A stretch of 64,000 nucleotides of DNA from Gyrodactylus bullatarudis. Taxonomy: Eukaryota; Platyhelminthes; Monogenea; Gyrodactylidea; Gyrodactylidae. This document shows positions 12,346 through 23,437 of this stretch, piece by piece. The notes under the pieces were generated by a model that made no database searches, had not been told where the DNA came from, and worked only from the letters and a program-made list of their open reading frames with translations. The first letter of the stretch is position 1, and each line of letters begins with the position of its first letter. The stretch lies in assembly GCA_012064415.1 (NCBI GenBank), contig SSNU01000265.1:94310-158309 (forward strand). The letters run 5' to 3'. A program made the position numbers and the translations under genes.

Positions 12346-13010
12346 GGATATAAAGCCTAGTCCTACGACATTTTGACTATGTTGCTCCTCTTACTCCTAG
12401 CATTACTTACAAAAGTGCTATTGCATTGGAACAAATCCAATATAGATTTCTAAAATCAATATTTCCTTGCCTATACCCATATAATGACTTAATTATATCA
12501 TCTGATCTGTCACCCTTATGGGTCAGAAGGTTAGCTTTTGTTGTGAAGTTCTTTATAACATTTATTTCAAATGTGAATAAAGGTTACAATCTCAGAAACT
12601 CAACTTACGAAGAAAATTTTCTGGCCCCTCATTTTAGATTGTTAGAAAAAAGGTTTTCACTTTGGGAATGTGACAATCTACATGATCTTAAATCTATAAT
12701 TACTCATGTCAGATCATAAATTGACTATTCAAAATCACTTCTTGACCCCCACTTTTAATTATTTCACTATTATATTGTGAAAATTATTGATCAAATATTA
12801 ACGTGAAAATATCATGGAATTTCAGCATCCTTCAGAATCGATGCGTCTAAACTAAGTAGAGGAGTTGGTCAAGTTTGATAACTATGATCCTGCTCTGCCA
12901 ACTGGCCTAGGATGAAGTCTAACTTTAAATCTTGTGAACACCATCTATTTCTGTGTATAATATTTTCATGCTTTTATTATTTAATAAAGGTGCAACTTCA
13001 AAGAAAAAAT
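12346..13010 (+). mobile_element. Non-LTR retrotransposon 3' end (Jockey/CR1-type RT tail)
   Basis: An open frame from about 12370 to 12719 encodes the region behind the RT palm: 'HFDYVAPLTPS', then 'LEQIQYRFLKS', then 'SPLWVRRLA', a hallmark order of Jockey/CR1-clade elements, and 'GYNLRNS' near the end. The stop is followed by about 285 bp of apparent 3' UTR ending near 'attatttaataaaggtg'. The RT catalytic motifs are absent, consistent with 5' truncation. Related tails are at 13915-14515, 21800-22860 and 30925-31395. Confidence 0.75.
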
Positions 13011-13185
13011 GGATCTGTAAAGAAAATTCTGCCTGGAAAGAATCAAGCTTGAGATGGTAGACAAAAATAATAAAATATGAATCAGCTAAACTTTAATATA
13101 TTAAATATTTTTTTAACTATAAATAAGTCAATAAAAGATGATTATTTCAACAAGAATTTTTCATATTTTTGACGAATTTGAAGCC

Positions 13186-13812
13186 AAGTAATATGAAAAT
13201 AGGAATTTATAATTTTTACAAAATTCTCATTTTTTCATCAAAAATTCGAATTTGATCAAGATTGAGATCATTCGTGAGATTGAGAAAAAAAATTTGAAAA
13301 GATCTATTTTTAAGGAAATTTTGGCATATTTCAAATCTTGAAATCGCGCTAAATTTAAATTTTTTAAACTTTGATTTGAAAATTTTTACTGATTTCAAAG
13401 TGATCAGAAGTTGATATTTTCGGATCAAGATTAGACAAAGAAATCAAATATGCTGAATCTGATTTTGTGAAAATTGAATTTTCGAATATTTTGCCTACTT
13501 AAAAATAAATGAAATTTTGATGATTCAAGATACCTGAAAATTAACGGATTTATCAAAATTTTTATGATGATAATTGGTTTTCTTGTCTTAACGTGATCCT
13601 AAATATCAACTCTCTCACTTTGAAATCAACAAAATTGTTCAACTCAAAGTGCAAAAAAATGAAAAGTTGGCCCTACTTCAAATTTGCCCTAATCTCCTTA
13701 AAAACTATATTTTTTCATCTCGTGAAAGTGGGCCTCATTCCAAAAGAAACTTGATCAGATTCAAATTTTAAATAAAAAAATGAGAATTTAGTAAATTCCC
13801 ATCTTCATATTA
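13186..13812. repeat. Foldback family 2 copy
   Basis: The left end 'aatatgaaaataggaattta' and the right end at about 13812 ('cccatcttcatatta') are complements, centre near 13500. Interior blocks 'gattttgatcaag'/'cttgatcagattc' mirror each other. No coding content. Confidence 0.55.
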
Positions 13813-13914
13813 GATGTAGAATCTACAGTGTGGATGGTATTTTTATTATTGTTTAAAATTGCTAATTTCGACCCATGGAATGCTGTTTTAGAAAATAATT
13901 GTTCCTATTTTTTA

Positions 13915-14515
13915 ACCTGGTTCTCAAGTCGAACCTTCCAATGATTCCATCAAAAACTTTAAATATGCAGACGACATCAAAATGTAATCAGAAGCGGATC
14001 ATATTGAATTCTCTCTATCACATCTTGGTCTTTCTCTTAATCATTCAAAAACAAAGATTATGATCCTATCAAACAGAATTCCAATTGAAATCTCGTATAA
14101 CCAAATGGTAATTACCTCCATAAATGTCCTCGGGCTTAACTACAACTCTAAGCATAGCACAAAAGATCATGCTCTAATAATCATTAAAGCCATGAACTGC
14201 AAGTGCTATTTCCTCAAAAAGTTAGTCATGTCTTCTAACATAATATTAACCCTCCTCCAAAGTGTTATTCTTCCACACTTTGACTATGTTGCAGGACACT
14301 CAAGTCCAATTCTTCAGACAATATGTGATAAAATAGAAAGGATTCAATATCTCTATCTCCTCTCCTGTCTTGGCCCTCATTCTTAAAAGAAACTCTGTAG
14401 AGATGACTAATATGTATTCATTAAGGCTCCGAAGAATTGCAACTCCAGCATCCCTTTACAGTAAACGACCTTCTACCCGACAATCAGGATATAGCCTCAG
14501 ACAAGGGAGTTGATT
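13915..14515 (+). pseudogene. Non-LTR retrotransposon RT fragment, broken
   Basis: Contains 'NFKYADDIKM', the RT catalytic YxDD box (YADD), at about 13960-13990, immediately followed by a stop. It then continues 'LGLSLNHSKTKIM', 'VLGLNYNSKHSTKDHA', 'VILPHFDYVAGHSS' and 'IERIQYLYLL'. In another frame after 14386 come 'LRLRRIATPASLY' and 'GYSLRQ', the usual end of this class. At least two disablements (a stop and a frameshift) make it a pseudogene. Confidence 0.75.
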
Positions 14516-14955
14516 TTCTATTTTGCTTCACACCATACTCCTCTTGAAAGCCAGATTTCAGATCAATTTTCAAAAACATGAAAATATCACAGATACAGTC
14601 AATTTCACACATAACGACTCGAGATATCATCTCTGCCCTTTCTCGTTTGTTTATTATACCAAAACTGTTAGCCATCACGTTATCCCAATAACCAATCAGA
14701 ATAGACCGAGCAAATGGTTCTAGTTTTTTAATCTTGAATATCATTTCAGCTCAATTATTATTCAGAAAAGATACACTTTTAGGAATATTCCAATTGATAT
14801 GATTTCTGATTGTTTTCTTTGACTTTAAAAGTACTTATGAAAGTTGTTGCGTTCAGAATCCATCTTCATATATTTATTTGAACATGAACATTATTAGTAT
14901 TACTATTTTCAGTAAACTCCTTGAAAAATTTTTAATCAGAGACTAGGCTTAAATC
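14516..14955. other. Non-coding, nothing recognised
   Basis: Overlapping open frames on both strands at 14484-14744 share no recognisable motif. I see nothing else. Confidence 0.4.
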
Positions 14956-14959
14956 TATA

Positions 14960-15320
14960 GTCATTGATGCAGCCCTGGCTTTAAATCTCAAAAAATTCAA
15001 GGCCAGTGATGATTATCTTCGGAAAATTAGTAAAGAGGAAAATCTATCATAGAGAAACGTAAGCTGTAGATTCTCATCTTTGCATAGGTTATACCAAGAA
15101 AGATAATGTTGGATAAAAAGATACTATTCGATCCCAATATTTGTGATTCAATCGAAGATGCTAGCAAATGCTACATCTTAAACGATATTTCTCTTACTTA
15201 TCGGAACACGTTCGTCACAGCATTTCAGTTAATAAATTTCAGTGGAACAGATTCGACTCCTGTAATCATGAAAAAAAGAATTGACGCTGGTATTGTATGC
15301 ATATTTATCTTGTTCAATTT
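14960..15320 (+). pseudogene. CENP-B/pogo-type helix-turn-helix transposase remnant
   Basis: A frame from about 14958 to 15047 reads 'IDAALALNLKKFKAS' then 'DDYLRKISKEENLS', matching the second helix-turn-helix of CENP-B/Tigger/pogo transposases (consensus around FKAS-x-x-W/Y-L-x-K/R-F-x-x-R-x-x-L/I-S). It hits a stop at once. A further open stretch at 15106-15320, ending at a GT ('gacgctg|gtattg'), has protein-like composition but no motif I know. It may be the continuation or an unrelated exon. Confidence 0.45.
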
Positions 15321-15405
15321 ATACCAGGTTCGCATAATTATTTCTGTAACTTATTTTATGAATAAAAATCTATTATATATTTTTTCTACGTATCTCAATC
15401 ATTGA

Positions 15406-16190
15406 TTACATTATGGGATTTGAATTCATTGAGAGTTGAGTAAAAGCATTCAAAATAGATTGAATTGTGAAAAGGGTAATATCTTATTTCATTGAAAGTG
15501 AACTCTTACTACATTATCGTCTCAAGTAATCTTTTGAGCATTCTCAAGTTCCTCATCATGGAAAGAGTATTTCCAGCCCTTGGCGTAATTTGAGATTTAC
15601 ATGTATCAGGGATACTAAACTAACATTGTAGTCTAGTTTTTAACTTTGGTCAAACAGAGTTTTTTCATCTTGTCTGAATTGCTATTTGCGGCAATCGATA
15701 AAACTTGGTGATAACTACCCTAATATACATAAGAATGACATTTCATTCTACCAAAGAGAATTCAGTCTCTTAAAAATTGGTGCATATAAATATGCTGCTT
15801 TTGATTCAAAATAAGAAAGTGAGCGAAATGTCCGACTATGGCGTGCAGATGATCTTCAAGAAATTTGATAGGCCACTTTGGTCTCGTGGAAATAATGAGA
15901 TCGACAGAAATCTGACTGATGGCCAATCACTTGACGGGGCAAAAATTAAACCAGGAACAAACATGAAATATTTCGGGAGATTTTTCCATTTGAGATGAAG
16001 AAAATTTTTTAATGTACAAAGGCTATTCTATAAAAAAAATAAATAAAATTTAAAATCAGGAAAATTCGTCTTTTTTTTCTATAGCCAAATTCTTACCGAT
16101 TATCTAGAGACAATCTATGATTTTTTTTTTATAAAATGATGGTGAAATCTCATCTTCATATCACCTAGTTTCTTCTTAATTTACGATTTC
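15406..16190. other. Non-coding, nothing recognised
   Basis: A short plus frame at 15777-15998 ('MKYFGRFFHLR' end) cannot be assigned. No repeat boundaries seen. Confidence 0.4.
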
Positions 16191-16194
16191 TCAC

Positions 16195-16640
16195 GATATA
16201 AAGCAACTATCGATGAATTTGGGAAATTTGCAAAAATTGAATTTTTTCATCAAGGTGTCAGAATTTTCTAAAGATTTTTTAGAAACCAGTTCAAAATGCA
16301 CTTTCCCTGATTTAAGAGAAAAAAATTTACAAGATATTAGCAGTCATTTTAAATTATGAGTCGGCGCGATTATTCCCTTATTTTCAAATTTTGAATTTAA
16401 AATTTTTCGTGATTTCAATTTGAACTTATTTGATGATTCATCCTGTTTTAATAATTGTCTAATGGTAAGAATTGTCTGTAAACGGCACACTAATGGACTA
16501 GAATCTCTGCGATCATTTTTTGAGTGGCTATTTTTAAACATAAATGAAATAGGGGAGGAGCATTTTCGAAATAATTCTTGGAATTCGGATAAATCGGTAT
16601 GAGAACAAAGTGAAAAAAACTTTCGCCCTACCCTAGTGTA
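16195..16640. repeat. Foldback family 2, partial copy downstream of PES1
   Basis: The left terminus variant 'cgatgaatttgggaaatttg' and the 'ttttttcatcaaggtgtcag' block match 38995-39275. The far arm is degraded. It stops about 60 bp short of the PES1 poly(A) signal. Confidence 0.4.
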
Positions 16641-16701
16641 GTGTAGAATTTAAAAGTGGATTTTCAACACAACACGAATTTTAAATAAAAGATGTAGAAT
16701 T

Positions 16702-16707
16702 TTTATT
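16702..16707 (-). promoter_or_regulatory. PES1 poly(A) signal
   Basis: AATAAA on the minus strand, only about 4 nt beyond the PES1 TGA (16714-16712), predicting a 3' UTR of only a few tens of nucleotides. Confidence 0.6.
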
Positions 16708-16711
16708 CAAT

Positions 16712-18958
16712 TCAAGCTTTGTTCTTTTTTTTCTTGGCCTGAGAACTATCAATATTGGCCCTACGTTCCTTGAGAGCCTTGAGGTCTTTCGTTTGCTTCT
16801 TATTGCTATACTTCATCTTGTTGTAAAGATTCTTCCTCTTCTTCGGGATAGAGAGTTCAGCCAACTTTTTCTCAGAGTTTACCTTGACAGTTTCCCTGTG
16901 TTGTTTCTCCTCTAGGGTTTCTTTCTTGCCTGGCTCAACTTTGACAATGTGTTTCTCTTTTTCTTTCTTGACTATTAATAATTTTGAAATAATAATTATT
17001 ATGTACTACTTTCAAGTATGTCACATTAAAAAAAGGAAAATAATAGAATTTAGGCCTACCTATTTTGACATCACGTGGTATTTTCTTTGCGGGAATTTCT
17101 TGCTCAACTTGTTTCGTCTTTTTATTACCCTGTTTAGCAGATGACTTGGTCCTCTTAACCCCACCTTTGCTAGTTTTGATTTCCTCCACAAGTTCTTCAT
17201 CGTCGATGCATTCGTCATCAGACTCATTTTCAGATTCCTCATAAGCGGAATCATCAGCTTCAGCTTGTGCGACAACTGGTGCACCTAGGGTAAAGTAATA
17301 AAAAATAGAATTAAAACAAAATTTGAATAATAAAAATAATTACCTCTAATTTCAGCGAGAGAAACAAGACCAGAAAGGTAGTCGGCTTCAGGAGGACGAT
17401 ACATAAAGTTACCAGAGCCCATATGTGGAAGATCTGCTGTGGTGGGATTGACAAACTTTCTGATTTCAGCTCTCACATCCTCACCAGTCATACCCTTCTC
17501 TGTGACGTCAAGATTAAATGGACTCAAATGTGCTGGTAACTTGACACCTGGCATGTAATCTTGAATTGGCATAAGTCTTACTGCATTAAGACTATCAAAT
17601 ACCCATTGAGGTTGAATATAATAGCGACCAGGTACAAAATCAACCATTGGTCTATCAATAATCTGATGGGTAATGGATTCGTCATCCTCTGAATATTTTG
17701 CTCCAATGAATAGACTTGAATCCCATGACGTCTCACCGGAACATGATTGAATTATAAGGGTCAAGACTTCTCTGGGTGTCTCACGATTCAAAAAGAATTT
17801 AAGCCCCTTGAAAAGACTTTTGATTTTTTCAATCTTGAGTTGACGGCTGACAGCCATGCCAACTTGATCATCGATTGACTGGAGAGTATCCATCTCTTCG
17901 AGAGATTGCTTGTCGTTTGAGGTGAGTTCAGTTTCTATTCGTTTAATCGGATATGACAAACAGGATAAATACTTAAGGGAAAAGTTTAAAATTGATTTGA
18001 ACAAGAACATGCTCGAATAGGTAAACATACTTCAACTTTTTCTGAGTCTGAATAAGATGTTAACGTAGAGGCCAGTTTCGGAGGATAGGTAATTCCATGT
18101 TTTTTATACAAACTAAATAAATGAAAATAATAGATTTTATGTAAATCTAGGAATCAAAAGTGAAAACACAAAGAAACTAACTTTGATAGTAACGAACCAA
18201 CAAGAGATGCATCGAATTCTAAACATGTAGCTAGAGTCCTGTAGTCAACGTCAGATGGAGTATGTGTTGAGGTATTGTGAGGAATAATCCATATAACAGG
18301 AATGTTTTCAATTTCTGCTTCAATGTAAAATCCTTTCAAACTGATAAAGGAACGCCTAACAAGTTGAAGAGCAACAACAAAGTTCATGAACTCAACAGAT
18401 AAACGTCTGGATAGAGTAATCAAAGCTCCATGAAATTGAGTTGATTTGGGAAGACGCGAGAAGAGGAATATTAGATTGAGACTGTCACTGATGTCTTTTA
18501 TGGCATCTTCAGGGGAAGGATAGCGCTCGAGTATTATATCCTGATGGATAAGAATCAGATTAAATTCATTGTATTTTGAAATTAATTTTAGTTAAAGAGA
18601 ATCTCACCTGAAGTGTATAACGTGGCTTGTTAATTCTGAGTCGGAATTCTCCGTCGAGATCGTTTTTCTCTCGAAGATGCTTCAATTTTCTTGTATAGAT
18701 TCTTAACTGACGAAAGACTTGGAGAAGAGGTTCATTGGCAAGAAATCCTATATCTTTGGCATAAAAGAAAAGTTTAGGAGCCATATTTCCCTTGCCTGCC
18801 TTTTTGCGACTCTTTGGTTCAACAGGATAAATACCTTTGAGAATGCATAGCCGTCGAAAATTAGTAAGACTGATTTGAAGTCTTTTTATTGCCTGTGTTT
18901 GGGATAGATATGAAGTGGCAGTACCACTTTCATATTTAGACTTGAAAAATTTAGGCAT
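16712..18958 (-). CDS. PES1: Pescadillo homolog (PES1), 60S ribosome biogenesis
   Basis: Six exons on the minus strand: 18958-18608, 18540-18182, 18112-18031, 17971-17344, 17284-17060, 16971-16712. All junctions are GT-AG and the phases join to 634 residues. The N-terminal pescadillo domain includes '[20 protein letters not shown]' and '[12 protein letters not shown]', and the middle '[12 protein letters not shown]' and '[20 protein letters not shown]'. A BRCT domain lies at about residues 317-408 ('[16 protein letters not shown]', 'GETSW', 'ITHQIIDRP', '[10 protein letters not shown]'). An acidic then Lys-rich C-terminus ends 'KKKKNKA'. In the family PES1 works with BOP1 and WDR12 in the nucleolus for 27S/32S pre-rRNA processing. 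I chose the ATG at 18958 because '[12 protein letters not shown]' aligns with the family start; the reading frame stays open upstream. It diverges from PARG. Confidence 0.95.
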
Positions 18959-19050
18959 TAAACGTGAATCGCTCAAAATTTGACTTGAACCAAACAAATT
19001 TATATCAAGTTTTAGTAACGCTAATTCAAATTGCGTGCAATTATAAATGG
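18959..19050. promoter_or_regulatory. Shared divergent promoter of PES1 and PARG
   Basis: Only 92 bp separate the chosen PES1 ATG (minus) from the proposed PARG ATG (plus). No TATA box is evident. If the PARG start at 19051 is wrong, the gap to its first certain exon is still only about 180 bp. Confidence 0.5.
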
Positions 19051-21262
19051 ATGAATTTGAAAACAGCAGGAAAAATATTCCACAGCCGATTTGGGAAGTA
19101 AATTAATCTTTATAATAATTATTATTAGCCTTTTAGTTTGTTTGAAAATCAAGTAACTGACCAGGATTATGGCTCAGTACAAGACTCCATCTATCATAAA
19201 GCATTTTTTGAAATCAATGATAACAACAAATTTGAAATTATCAAAGAAGAGCAGTTTGACACATGGGACTCGGATCATGTTCGAATGCCATTCTCAGAAT
19301 CCAACAAAATTAACTATGAAAATGTGTTACAAGTCAGATGGAAGTTATTTCAAGAAAAATTTCAGAACAAAATCAAATCATTTGATGACTTTTTAGATAA
19401 AATTCACTCGTTAAATCCAAGATTCAAAAACTATTGGAATTTTAACATTCTTAATCTTGTTATTCATAATCATCCAGGCCATCTTGATACCTTGAACAAA
19501 ATTTCATCGTTAGCTTTGGACTTACCCAATCAGATTATGAGACCCATTCCTTTGGTTAAGCAAGGAAAGATGCTAAGTCTTTCATTTACACAGTATCAAA
19601 TATCTGTCCTCCTGGCGAATGGTTTTCTGTGTAATTATCCTCGTCGAAATAAGACACAATACGGCTCAGAATATGCAAACTATCCTTCAATAAACTTTTC
19701 ACCTTTGCTTAACGAGAAGAAGGGTCTGACCAATCTTTGCAATACAAAATATCAAAAAGTCCTCTGCATTCTCAACTATTTTAACAGGGTCTATGATGAA
19801 GGGGAAAAATATAAGAATTCCTGTGTAACATTTTCCCGCAGAAATTTATCACTAAAACCGGAATGGGCAAAATCGAATAAACTCATCTCTTCTTCCAAGT
19901 TAATTGTCAGTGAAAATCATAGAATTGAAGATCATCCCTTAGATACAATTCAGGTCGATTTTGCCAATCAATATCTAGGCGGTGGATTTCTTGGACATGG
20001 TTGCGTCCAGGAAGAGATTATGGTCGCAATGAAACCTGAAATTCTTGTTGGAGGTCTCTTCTTTGAAAGACTCTCTAATCCGGAGAGTTTGATCATTCAA
20101 GGTGTTGAACAATTCTCAAAGTATTCTGGTTACGCTGATACCTTTCGTTATGAAGGTAACTTTGTTGAAGGATCTGATAGTAATTGTATTCGGTGAGTGT
20201 TCTTCTACACATCTAATCAACGTTTAAAATAATCACGATTCCTCTCCCCCATCTCTAGAGATAAATACAATCGTTGGCGCAATGTAATAACAGTTATAGA
20301 CGCATTAATCTTTAATAAAGTTCCAGTACAACATACAACATACTATTTTGAAAGGGAACTAAATAAAGCCTATTGTGGATTCACTGATAGTCTCCAGCCA
20401 ACGGCAATTTTACCTAAGGTAGTCGTTTCCGGTAATTGGGGCTGTGGGGCATTCGGCGGAAGCAATCAAATCAAAGGTAAAATAAAGTTTATTTGTCATA
20501 AAATTCTTGATAAAGGTAATGCGATTCTCTAAGCTCTTTAGTTACTTGAACCTGTACGACATTTATATGACTTACGAGTATTGCCCCAGTTAATAATACA
20601 GATTAAGCTATTAGTAAATTAATAATCAGTAGGGCAGCAATTTTGCTATTTTGACCATGATAAATAGAATTTCAATATGGATTAGCTTGTGTCATCCTTT
20701 CTTATCTGAGCTTTCTAATAACAGATCAAATTTTGCTATTATTCTGCTATAAAAACATGAAATGCTCCTTTTTTTAAAACACATTCCAACCACATATAGT
20801 TTCTTGATGAATTAAGACACTTTAGCCAACGAATTTGGGGTATTTTATTCTTCGGATCAAACAAACATCTCTCAGCATTAACAGTCTGACCATAATCTAA
20901 AAGTTCATAGTGAATAAGCCCCCTTTCATTGTCCAAAACACAATCAGCATTGATATAATAATATGAATAAAAAATCTTGTTTTTATAATTTTTTGTTCAT
21001 TTTCTCAGCCCTGATCCAACTTATGGCCTGTGTTGAAGCTCAAAAGGATTTGGCCTATTGTTCGTTTCATGACAAACATCTCAAGAATAATCTCCTGTCA
21101 ATGTACAAGATATTCCTCGACAACTGGGTCACTGTTTCAGATCTCCACTCTTTAATTTTAAAATATGGAAAGTTTCTCACAAAAAATTACACTGATATTG
21201 ATTTGTTTACTTTTATAAAGCGAGAACTCTTGGAAATTGAATCAGAGCTTGTCATTCTATAA
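19051..21262 (+). CDS. PARG: Poly(ADP-ribose) glycohydrolase (PARG)
   Basis: Exons: 19051-19097 (inferred), 19137-20192, 20259-20476, 21009-21262; all GT-AG, phases join to 524 residues. PARG removes poly(ADP-ribose) from proteins, mainly in nucleus and cytosol. The signature 'QVDFANQYLGGG' and 'GGFLGHGCVQEEI' holds the three catalytic acids: Asp at about residue 290 and Glu-Glu at about 308-309, spaced as in vertebrate PARG. Other landmarks are 'HVRMPFSESN', 'QISVLLANGF', 'NKAYCGF' and 'SGNWGCGAFGG'. The C-terminal exon begins 'ALIQLMACVEAQKDL'. Only the catalytic half is present; the long regulatory N-terminus of vertebrates is absent. The first exon ('MNLKTAGKIFHSRF') needs a 39-nt intron (19098-19136) and is the least certain part. 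The last intron contains a mariner relic. Confidence 0.93.
20739..20965 (-). mobile_element. Internally deleted mariner relic inside a PARG intron
   Basis: The minus strand reads 'MDNERGLIHYELLDYGQTVN' then jumps to 'IRWLKCLNSSRNY'. In the larger mariner at 45001-45965 the corresponding segments ('VHYELLDYGQTVNAGRY' and 'IRWQKCLNSSGNYFH') are about 130 codons apart. The D34D core has therefore been deleted. It sits wholly within the intron 20477-21008. Confidence 0.8.
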
Positions 21263-21286
21263 GTTAATATGTTTTACATAAAAAGA

Positions 21287-21292
21287 AATAAA
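21287..21292 (+). promoter_or_regulatory. PARG poly(A) signal
   Basis: AATAAA 24 nt after the TAA at 21260-21262. Confidence 0.6.
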
Positions 21293-21299
21293 AATTATT

Positions 21300-21795
21300 T
21301 TTGATTTATTACAACTACACATTGGTTTCTTTTTCTCTTGTCCATCCACTATCGAATTTGAGGCCAAAGTAACTCGAGAAAAATTTAAACAGCCAGTCAA
21401 CTATTATACTGACTGATTAAACTTTGAAAGCTGTTACTATTGATCCAAATTTTACATTGTTTCTCTCTTAGTAGAGAGGCACATTTGATTTAAAGAAATA
21501 ACACTTTGATATCTCTCTCTAGGGTGATTATTCAATTGAACCGATAAAACTGGACTTTTATTCCAAGGAGGACACAGAGCAAGATTTGATTCATTACACG
21601 TTTGGAGGAAAAGGTGAGCAAATATTGATAGAAACATTGCACATGACTCTTTAACCCTTCATGTCCCAAATTATTATTTTTTCATCATACAAACTATAGA
21701 AAATTCATAACCTTATCTTTATAAATTATAAATATTTTAGAATAGAAATTTATGTATTTTAATTGCAATAATATATACAAAATAGTTTATGTACA
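21300..21795. other. Non-coding, nothing recognised
   Basis: Intergenic AT-rich DNA between PARG and a retrotransposon relic. The small minus frame at 21452-21637 shows no motif. Confidence 0.45.
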
Positions 21796-21799
21796 GTCA

Positions 21800-22860
21800 T
21801 TAGAAAAAATAGTTTGTAAAGTTATTATGGTTTTCGGGAATCAGGTTCTTTTTAAAATAATGGCATAGGGTTTTAATGTTTGTATGAGGGATTTTATTAA
21901 TATCAATCTGGAATCTACAGGTGATCGGGAGAATATTTGACAAGAGAATAGAAAAACCACGTTTTTGTCTAAGATTATAGGGCTGGGATCTTGGATTTTG
22001 TGTATTATTGTAGAGGATCATAGAAGCTGATATTCTTCTAAGCCAGATAGGGAAAAGGTTTGTTTTTAATAAACATTCATCGTAGCTAAGTTGGCCAACA
22101 CACTTCCTAATGAATCTGAATTGGATGCGTTCTAAAGCTCTCGATGAGGATTGAGGAAGGTTCACAATGAGTGCCGAGCAGTAGTCTAATTTGGATCGGA
22201 TAAAACTTCGGTACATGTTCAATCTTAGTTCAGGGTCGTGGATAAATTTTGAAATTAAATAAGTCTTGTACCTCAGACTTTTTAGTAGCGTTGTTATGTG
22301 ATCTTTAGTTTGTAATTTGTTGTTGTAATGAATGCCTAGGTCTTGTATTTCTGTGACGATAATTGGGAAGAGGGATACGTTTAGATTAGGCAGGGAAGGT
22401 CCAAGTAACATTGATTTGGATTTTGAGTGATTTTGGAGAGAGATTCCGTGAGATGTTTGAGTTCGGAAGAGAGGGACAGGTTGGACGGATTAGGAATGAC
22501 AATTTTCAGATCATCAGCGTATTTAAAATAATGAACAAGTTGATTAGAAGGGCGAATTGATGCAAATACCAGATTGAAAAGTGTGGGACCTAATAGTATT
22601 ATAATAGTTATTGAGCCCTGAGGAACTCCTGATGGGATTAGGTTTGGACTTGACGATACATTACAAACTTTGACTATTTGTTTCCTTGTAGACAAGAAAG
22701 TAAGGATCCAATTGGTGACATATTTGTTGATACCGAGATGGTTAAGGGTTTGGACTATAGCGGAGAAGGGAAGTTTATCAAAGGCCTTTGAAATATCAAG
22801 AAATATGACTAAGACAGGAATTTTCTTATAAAGTTGCTTGTGATATTTTTATAGCTTAAT
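21800..22860 (-). pseudogene. Non-LTR retrotransposon (Jockey/CR1-type), 5'-truncated RT
   Basis: On the minus strand, 'FLDISKAFDKLPFSAIV' (RT motif A) begins near 22810. It is followed by 'IPSGVPQGSI' (motif B, interrupted by a four-residue insertion before 'LGPTLFNLVF') and 'HYFKYADDLKI' (motif C, YADD). After a frameshift near 22400 it continues 'IQDLGIHYNNKLQTKDH', 'SFIRSKLDYCSAL', 'LERIQFRFIRKCVG', 'PIWLRRISAS' and 'YNLRQ', with the stop near 21800. Endonuclease and ORF1 are missing. It is the most complete RT of this class here, but dead. Confidence 0.85.
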
Positions 22861-22954
22861 AAAGCGGATAAAGTATTTTAAGTATCTTTCAATTAAAAAT
22901 ATCGCTCAAGAAACCAGCGTAAGACTTGGAAGATCAATAAAATGAGCCTATAAA

Positions 22955-23422
22955 TTGTTAAAGTAAAAAAATTCAATCTTGCCAAATTAGGCAATATTTT
23001 CTAATGACGAAAATGCGCCCAAATTATTATCGATTTCAAAGATTTGATGCAATAAATTACTGATATTTGGGATCAAAATTGGACAAATACATTCGAATTT
23101 GACCAAGGAAGTTCACAGAGATTCTTCCTTTGCGATGATTGAAAATTTCAGATGTCTCAATTTCTCAGAGTTTGTCTAATCTTGATCCCAAATATCAGCA
23201 ATTTATTGCTTCAATTATCTTGAATCAAAAATAATTTTGAGCTCTAATGTTGAAAAACTGGAAATTTGGTGCATTTTCGAAATTCAAAAAATGCCAGAAA
23301 TCTTTTTCATTCCATCGTGAAATTCCAAACAAAATCATTCTCCCTGACTATTTGAAAAAAATATTGAGTTTTTGTAAAAATAGTGAATTCTCATTTTCAC
23401 ATCTTCAACTAGCTTTAGTTTA
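22955..23422. repeat. Foldback family 1 copy abutting METTL18
   Basis: The right half is typical: 'gaaattccaaac', then 'atattgagtttttgtaaaaa', then 'ctcattttcacatcttcaac'. It closes at 'tagcttta' about 15-20 bp before the METTL18 ATG. The left arm is shorter and diverged, with the mirror blocks 'tatttgggatcaaaattgga' and 'cttgatcccaaatatcagca' either side of about 23130. Confidence 0.6.
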
Positions 23423-23437
23423 GTTTTAAGTCATGTT

